Source: an uncultured Victivallales bacterium | GTDB lineage: Bacteria > Verrucomicrobiota > Lentisphaeria > Oligosphaerales > JAFGRS01 | Assembly (NCBI GenBank): GCA_903834675.1 | Contig: CAILKC010000691.1 | Coordinates: forward strand, 1 to 5,761 | Direction of reading: 5' to 3' | DNA length: 5,761 nt | Part shown: piece after piece, positions 1 through 5,761 of the stretch | Numbering within the stretch: position 1 is the first letter of the stretch | Layout: every line of letters starts with the position of its first letter | Notes under the pieces: generated by a model | Databases searched by the model: none | The model's input: only the letters and a program-made list of their open reading frames with translations | Told to the model about the DNA's origin: nothing | Made by a program: the position numbers and the translations under genes

Positions 1-541
1 CCTGGCAGAGGGTATCGTGCAGTTCCTGGCCGATGCGTCGTTCCTCTTCTTGGCCGGCCGAGAGGGCGGCCTGGGTGGCTTCCTGCCACAGTTCCGTGCG
101 GGTCCGCAGGAGCCGTTCGCGCTGCTCTTTCGCCTGCCGCTCCGGGGTGATATCGCGCGACACACCGACCATCGAGACAAAACGGCCGGCGGCATCCAGT
201 ACCGGCATGGCGTTGGCCGCGTGCCACTGCCAGGAGCCGTCGGCGTGGCGGACCCGGTACTCGGGGCTGGGCTTCGGCTGGCAGTCCCGGACCATGGCCG
301 CGAGGTAGTCCAGGCAGGCGGGGAGGTCATCCGGATGGACCAGCGGCTGGAATGCGGCGCCGATCATCGCCGCGACCGGGTAGCCGAGGACGCGCTCCCA
401 CGACGGGGAAACGTAGGTGAACACGCCCTGCGCGTCGAGGTTCCAGATCAGGTCGGTGGAGTGGTCCAGCAGCAGTCGATGCTGGGCTTCGCTTCTGCGC
501 AGGGCCTGTTCGGCGCGTTGCCGGTCGAGATTATCCGTCAC
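1..541 (-). CDS. PAS-domain sensor histidine kinase (NarX/DegS-type, HPK7), N-terminal part; runs off the left edge
   Basis: Only 180 codons are visible. I translated this frame by hand because it has no stop inside the window. Residues about 20-132 form a PAS/PAC domain: it begins HRLLLDHSTDLIWNLD, has the VSPSWERVLGY segment, then VHPDDL, YRVRHADGSWQW and ends GVSRDIT. A charged helical linker (about 133-160) follows, then EEERRIGQELHDTLCQ, the H-box of the HisKA_3 dimerisation domain, with H175 as the predicted phosphorylated histidine. In this family an HATPase_c domain should follow beyond the edge. No membrane segment or signal peptide is seen, so it is probably a cytoplasmic sensor, with an unknown PAS ligand or cofactor. 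The GTG start is forced: an in-frame TAG lies two codons upstream, and GAGGAAG sits 8 bases before the GTG. It lies 61 bp after nrpR on the same strand and may be co-transcribed. The partner would be a LuxR/NarL-type response regulator, not visible here. Confidence 0.87.
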   Translation of the reverse strand, partial: MTDNLDRQRAEQALRRSEAQHRLLLDHSTDLIWNLDAQGVFTYVSPSWERVLGYPVAAMIGAAFQPLVHPDDLPACLDYLAAMVRDCQPKPSPEYRVRHADGSWQWHAANAMPVLDAAGRFVSMVGVSRDITPERQAKEQRERLLRTRTELWQEATQAALSAGQEEERRIGQELHDTLCQ

Positions 542-549
542 TAGCTACC

Positions 550-556
550 CTTCCTC
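550..556 (-). promoter_or_regulatory. Ribosome binding site of the PAS kinase gene
   Basis: On the minus strand this reads GAGGAAG and ends 8 bases before the GTG at 541. With the in-frame TAG at 547-545 it fixes the non-ATG start of the kinase. This is read directly from the sequence. Confidence 0.65.
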
Positions 557-602
557 TCGACGATCCCCCTGCGGTCCGGGTCGGCGCCGCAGTAGGAGAG
601 GC

Positions 603-1610
603 TCAGCGCAGCATCGCTTTGAGGCGCTGTGGCAGGTCTTCGTAGCTGAACAGGCGGGTGAACTCGAGAAGTCCCGAGAGGGCGCGCGACTGGCTGCTGA
701 AACCGCGTTCGTGGATGACGGAGATCGGATTGAGGCCCCCGACCACGATAGCGCCGGTGCGGCCTTCGCTGACGGGGATATCCAGAACCGGTCGGCCGCC
801 CTGGCCGATCTCCATGAAGGCGCCCAGGCCGATCTCGGTGAGGCGCTCTGCCAGCATGACCACCATCTCGCGGCTGCCGGAGGGCACTTCGCGGAAGCTG
901 GCCCCGATGCGACCACAGCCGCGCTGGATGGCGCCGAGGTAATCGGTCATGCCGCTACGGATGAAGATCTCGAGCGGGTCGATACTGGTGCCCTCGTAGT
1001 CGATGATCTCGACAAAGCGTTCCGGCAGGTAGTCGCGGACCTGCAGCAGTCCACCAAAGCGCGAGCGGGTCGGGATGCCGTGTTTGAGCAGGACCCCGTT
1101 CAGGGTGATGGAACAGACGGTACAGAAGCCGATCTTGCCTGCCGGGATAACGCTCTCGCCGATGGTCTCGCCCGGGGCCAGCAGGCAGACGCGGGTGCCC
1201 ATGGCGTAGCCCTTTGCGAAGACCATGCCGACATCCTCGATGCAGGACAGTAGGTCGCCGGGCGCCACCAGCGAGGAGTTCACCACCACCCGACCGGAGC
1301 GGGTCGGGAGATCGAAGTCCATCGCGTAGGTCATCTGATCGATCTTGGCGGAGAGGAAGCCGACGCGCTGCCAGAGTTGCGAGGTGCGCAGGTCCTCGGT
1401 GCCGGCCTCGGTGATGACGCTGCCGCGCTTGCCGAGTTGACGGATCAGGCCGCGCTCCTCCATATCGTTCAGGTACAGCCTGACGCTACGCTCACTGAGG
1501 TCGTAGCCCGAGCCGCCGAGGACGGCCGCAATCTTGACGGCGCTCTGGGGTTGTGGGTCATCCCGCAACGCCTTGAGAATAGCCGAGTAGTTGGCACACT
1601 TGCGGTCCAT
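603..1610 (-). CDS. nrpR: NrpR-family (DUF128) winged-helix transcriptional regulator, likely 2-oxoglutarate-responsive
   Basis: A 335-residue protein. Residues about 6-70 form a winged-helix DNA-binding domain of the HTH_12/ribonuclease-R type: YSAILKALRD, then the helix LSERSVRLYLNDMEERGLI and the wing RQLGKRGSVITEAG. Residues about 83-325 form one NrpR (DUF128) domain, recognisable by KIGFCTVCSITLNGVLLKHG, GIPTRSRFGGLLQV, and the C-terminal GRTGAIVVGGLNPI. In methanogens NrpR represses nif and glnA, and 2-oxoglutarate releases it from DNA. That role is transferred by family here. The frame is open to an ATG at 1676, but that start would overlap the upstream gene by 44 bases. The ATG at 1610 leaves a 22-base gap, has a G-rich stretch just before it and begins MDRKCANYSAILKAL as family members do. 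It follows gdhA and nfnAB in the same direction, so it may regulate its own cluster. Family assignment is firm; target and ligand are inferred. Confidence 0.9.
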   Translation of the reverse strand: MDRKCANYSAILKALRDDPQPQSAVKIAAVLGGSGYDLSERSVRLYLNDMEERGLIRQLGKRGSVITEAGTEDLRTSQLWQRVGFLSAKIDQMTYAMDFDLPTRSGRVVVNSSLVAPGDLLSCIEDVGMVFAKGYAMGTRVCLLAPGETIGESVIPAGKIGFCTVCSITLNGVLLKHGIPTRSRFGGLLQVRDYLPERFVEIIDYEGTSIDPLEIFIRSGMTDYLGAIQRGCGRIGASFREVPSGSREMVVMLAERLTEIGLGAFMEIGQGGRPVLDIPVSEGRTGAIVVGGLNPISVIHERGFSSQSRALSGLLEFTRLFSYEDLPQRLKAMLR

Positions 1611-1632
1611 GCCCGCCCCCCGTTGCACGCGC

Positions 1633-3122
1633 TCAGGCTTGCGCGGCCAGCCTGCGGTTGATGGACGCCGCAGCACTGCGCCCCTGACCCATGGCCAGGA
1701 TCACGGTCGCCGCACCAAGCACAATGTCGCCACCGGCGTAGACGCGATCCATGGAGGTCTTGCCGCCCTCGTCGACCAGGATGTTGCCCCACTTGCTGAG
1801 CTTGAGATCCGGGGCGGTGGAGGTTAGGAGCGGGTTGGAGCCATTGCCGATAGCCACGATGACGCAGTCCACCTCCAGGCGGAACTCGCTGCCCTTGATG
1901 GGCACCGGCCGGCGTCGGCCGCTGTCGTCGGGTTCGCCGAGTTCGTACTTCAGGCATTCGATGGCGGTGACGCGGCCATAGGTATCGCCAAAAATGCGGG
2001 TGGGATTCTGCAGCAAGCGGAACTCGATGCCCTCTTCCTTGGCGTGTCCGACTTCCTCAACCCGCGCCGGCATCTCGGCTTCGGTGCGGCGGTAGATGAT
2101 GCTAACCTGCTCGGCACCCAAGCGCAGGGCGGTGCGGGCCGAATCCATCGCCACGTTGCCGCCGCCGATGACGGCCACGTGCTTGGCCGGCAGCACGGGG
2201 GTGCCAGCCTCCTTGAGGTAGGCCTTCATAAGGTTCACGCGGGTGAGATACTCGTTGGCGGAGAAGACGCCGACGTATTCCTCGCCGGGGATGCCCATGA
2301 ACTTTGGCAGGCCGGCGCCGGTGCCGATGAAGACGGCGCTGTAGCCATCCTGGTCGAGGAGGTCTTGCAGGCGGCGGGTGCGCCCGACGACGAAGTTGGG
2401 GCGGATCTCGACGCCCATGGCGGTCAGGGTATCGATCTCGTTTTGGACGATCTTCTTGGGCAAACGAAACTCGGGGATGCCGTAGATCATGACGCCACCC
2501 GGCCGATGGAAGGCCTCCAGGATGGTGACCGCGTGCCCTTCGCGGCGCACATCGGCGGCCACCACCAGGCTGGCGGGCCGCTGCCGACCACCGCCACCCG
2601 TCGGCCGCTGTCCGGCTTCACCGATGGCACCTGGATGCCCTGTGCCCGTTCCCAGTCGGCGACGAAGCGTTCCAAGCGGCCGATGGAGACGGCCTTGGAG
2701 GGGTCCTTCAGGGCCTTGCCCAGGGTGCAGGGTTCCTGGCATTGCGTCTCCTGCGGACAGACCCGTCCACAGATGGCTGGCAGGAGGCTATCCTGCTTGA
2801 TGATGTCGATGGCTTTGCGGTAGTCGCCAGCGGCGATCGCGCCGACGAACCCGGAGATATTCAGGCGCACCGGGCAGCCTTCGATGCAGGGCTGGTTGCG
2901 GCATTGCAGACAGCGCATGGCTTCGACGCGGGCCTGCGCCTCGCCGTAGCCCAGGGCCACCTCGCTGAAGTTACGACCGCGCTCGATGGGATCCTGCTCC
3001 GGCATGAGCTGCGGCGGGATCGCCAGGCGCTCCTTGGGGGACAGCCGACTCTCCTTCGCCGCGAGTTGCCGCAACAGCACGTCGGCCTGCGTTCGCAGGG
3101 TCTCGGGATCAGTGTGGCTCAT
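1633..3122 (-). pseudogene. nfnB: NfnB/SudA large subunit, homolog of NADPH-dependent glutamate synthase small subunit (GltA/GltD), split by a one-base frameshift
   Basis: Two overlapping frames join into one 496-residue protein if one missing base is restored near 2575, slightly longer than the usual 460-470. Residues 71-83 carry CLQCRNQPCIEGCP and 118-132 carry CGRVCPQETQCQEPC, the cysteine sets for two [4Fe-4S] clusters. The FAD-binding GSGPASL motif follows at 180-186 and contains the break. Then come GGVMIYGIPEFRLPK, the NADPH-site GGGNVAMDSART (from 320), YRRTEAEMPAR (from 344) and YAGGDIVLGAATVILAMGQG (from 462). All motifs are intact on both sides. Family members are often labelled glutamate synthase, but no GltB-type large subunit is present. 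The NfnA-like gene 10 bases upstream points to the bifurcating NADH-dependent ferredoxin:NADP oxidoreductase instead, where this subunit binds NADP and the bifurcating FAD. A sulfide dehydrogenase (SudAB) role is an alternative. As written the gene would give a truncated protein of 211 residues. Whether the break is real cannot be told from the sequence. Confidence 0.88.
2566..2585 (-). other. Frameshift site (one missing base) in the FAD-binding motif of nfnB
   Basis: The minus strand reads GGCAGCGGCCCGCCAGCCTG. The upstream frame gives GSGP and then unrelated Pro/Trp-rich sequence (PAWWWPPMC). The other frame gives ASLVVAADVRREGHAVTILEA, the expected continuation of the family motif GSGPASL. 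One extra base in the CCC at 2577-2575 restores the reading frame. The run is short and GC-rich, so a base-calling or assembly error is as likely as a mutation. Confidence 0.9.
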
Positions 3123-3132
3123 ACGTCCCCCG

Positions 3133-3990
3133 TCACGCCTTCTTAGCTTCCAACGCGCGCGCCGCCTGTTCCAGGTGGCAATGCTCGTGAGCCTCGGTTT
3201 CGAGGCGCTTATAGGCGCCCAAGCGCAGCATCATGTTGTCAAAATCGACCTTATGGCCATCGAACTCTGGGCCATCCACGCAGACGAAGCGCGCCTGTCC
3301 GCCGACGGTCACGCGGCAACCACCGCACATCCCGGTGCCGTCCACCATGATGGTGTTCAGCGACACCATGGTATGAACGCCGAAGGGCCGGGTGGTCTCG
3401 GCGCAGAACTTCATCATGATCGGCGGCCCAATCGCCACGACCTCGTTGGGCGGCGGGGTCTCCTGGCACAACTCCTTGAGCGGCTGCGTGACCAGTGCTT
3501 TGCGCCCGGCCGAACCGTCATCGGTGACCACGATCAGGCAGTCCGCGATGGCCGCCATCTCGTCCTGCAGAATGAGCAGATCACGGGTCCGCGCGCCGGT
3601 GATGACGGTGAGCCGGTTGCCGACCGCCTTCAGGGCCTGGGCAATGGGGTACAGGGGCGCCACGCCAATGCCCCCGCCGACACAGACCACATGCCCGACC
3701 TTACGGACCTCGGTAGGCTGTCCCAGCGGCCCGACCAGGTTCTCGATGGCCTCCCCGGGCTCGAGCTCCGCCAGGAGGTGGGTTCCCTTGCCCACGGTCT
3801 GGAAGATCAGCGCGATCCAGCCCGCGGCCGCATCGGCATCGGCGATGGTGAGGGGGATGCGTTCGCTCAGTTCCCCGCGCTGGACGATGACAAACTGCCC
3901 CGCCCGGCGTTCCCGGGCGATGTCCGGCGCGGCGACCCGAAGGCGGAACACGTCGGCGGAAAGCTGTTCTTTGGAGAGAATGCGATTCAT
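3133..3990 (-). CDS. nfnA: NfnA/SudB small subunit: ferredoxin-NADP reductase alpha, FAD/NAD-binding [2Fe-2S] flavoprotein
   Basis: A 285-residue protein, normal length for NfnA. Residues about 5-95 form an FAD-binding barrel with GQFVIVQ and RIPLTIAD (R44, T48). Residues 101-115 hold the nucleotide-binding loop VVCVGGGIGVAPLYP. The C-terminal part has VDGTGMCGGCRV and a later FVCVDGP, giving D217, C222, C225 and C237. One Asp plus three Cys is the unusual [2Fe-2S] ligand set reported for NfnA structures. The protein also resembles PyrK (dihydroorotate dehydrogenase electron-transfer subunit), but no pyrD is near. In Nfn this subunit exchanges electrons with NADH while the large subunit handles NADP and the bifurcating FAD. 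The frame is open to 4167, into the end of gdhA. I chose the ATG at 3990 because AGGAG lies 10 bases before it and MNRILSKEQLSADVFRLRV is the family N-terminus. nfnB begins 10 bases after its stop, which fits co-translation of a complex. Confidence 0.9.
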   Translation of the reverse strand: MNRILSKEQLSADVFRLRVAAPDIARERRAGQFVIVQRGELSERIPLTIADADAAAGWIALIFQTVGKGTHLLAELEPGEAIENLVGPLGQPTEVRKVGHVVCVGGGIGVAPLYPIAQALKAVGNRLTVITGARTRDLLILQDEMAAIADCLIVVTDDGSAGRKALVTQPLKELCQETPPPNEVVAIGPPIMMKFCAETTRPFGVHTMVSLNTIMVDGTGMCGGCRVTVGGQARFVCVDGPEFDGHKVDFDNMMLRLGAYKRLETEAHEHCHLEQAARALEAKKA

Positions 3991-4000
3991 CCGCGTCTTG

Positions 4001-4005
4001 CTCCT
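4001..4005 (-). promoter_or_regulatory. Ribosome binding site of nfnA
   Basis: AGGAG on the minus strand, 10 bases before the ATG at 3990. It supports this start over the longer open frame reaching back to 4167. Confidence 0.6.
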
Positions 4006-4051
4006 GGCGGACTTGGCGGATGCCGTCCAGCCGCCTCCTGTGGACAGTCGC

Positions 4052-4078
4052 GCCGGACAGGACAAAGTCCCGTCCGGC
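4052..4078 (-). terminator. Strong hairpin between gdhA and nfnA, without a U-tract
   Basis: Twelve-base arms (GCCGGACGGGAC and GTCCTGTCCGGC on the minus strand) flank a three-base TTT loop, with a single G-U pair in RNA. No run of T follows, so it is not a classical intrinsic terminator. It could attenuate or process the gdhA message, or protect its 3' end while nfnAB is transcribed from its own promoter. Structure is seen; function is inferred. Confidence 0.4.
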
Positions 4079-4095
4079 ACGTGCGCACCCTGCAA

Positions 4096-4125
4096 ATCCG
4101 GCGCCGGTTCGGGGCGCCGACGGAT
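4096..4125 (-). terminator. Hairpin just downstream of the gdhA stop codon
   Basis: Starting 7 bases after the gdhA TGA, ATCCG-(TCG bulge)-GCGCC pairs with GGCGC-CGGAT around a seven-base loop, giving a ten-pair stem with one bulge. Only a short TTT follows on the minus strand. With the hairpin at 4052-4078 it makes a paired structured region that may weaken read-through from gdhA into nfnAB. Confidence 0.35.
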
Positions 4126-4132
4126 CAGCCCG

Positions 4133-5761
<1,629 letters not shown>

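Noticed and set aside
569..592. CTGCGG-N12-CCGCAG inverted repeat between nrpR and the kinase gene
   Set aside because: Six-base arms with a 12-base loop and no T-run are expected by chance in GC-rich DNA, so I do not call a terminator.
417..1253. Plus-strand open frame of 278 codons opposite nrpR and the kinase gene
   Set aside because: It crosses two real minus-strand genes and their intergenic gap and shows no protein motif.
2569..2742. Independent start of the second nfnB frame at 2742
   Set aside because: The first 57 codons or so are the out-of-frame reading of the N-terminal half and look nothing like the family. Homology begins only at the frameshift.

Overview
The window is GC-rich and all recognised genes lie on the minus strand, so it reads from right to left as one probable transcription unit of nitrogen and redox genes. 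In transcription order it holds: glutamate dehydrogenase (gdhA, 5470-4133); an NfnA/SudB-type iron-sulfur flavoprotein (3990-3133); its partner NfnB/SudA, a homolog of the glutamate synthase small subunit (3122-1633, broken by a one-base frameshift); a NrpR-family (DUF128) winged-helix regulator (1610-603); and the first 180 codons of a PAS-domain sensor histidine kinase of the NarX/DegS type (from 541 off the left edge). The high GC content, the 445-residue hexameric GdhA and the HPK7-type kinase suggest a proteobacterium, perhaps an anaerobic or phototrophic gammaproteobacterium. This is inference only; there is no marker gene in the window.

Layout. The right edge (5656-5739) carries a non-coding palindromic repeat with a 65-bp period. 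About 5471-5640 is the gdhA upstream region. It contains a dense array of TGCCGAT/ATCGGCA half-sites, including a perfect 20-bp palindrome, over a possible -10 box. Between gdhA and nfnA are 142 bp with two strong hairpins. From nfnA to nrpR the genes are tightly packed (gaps of 10 and 22 bp), as in an operon. A 61-bp gap then precedes the GTG-started kinase.

How the parts may work together. NfnAB is known from anaerobes as an electron-bifurcating transhydrogenase that interconverts NADH plus reduced ferredoxin with NADPH. GdhA joins ammonium and 2-oxoglutarate to form glutamate, usually using NADPH. In methanogenic archaea NrpR is a nitrogen repressor released from DNA by 2-oxoglutarate, the GdhA substrate. 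The cluster therefore looks like a module tying NADPH/ferredoxin balance to ammonium assimilation under a 2-oxoglutarate-sensing regulator. The operator array in front of gdhA is a candidate site for that regulator, although it does not match the archaeal NrpR operator. The main problem is the frameshift inside the FAD-binding GxGxxS motif of NfnB, which is either a sequencing error or a real loss of the large subunit.
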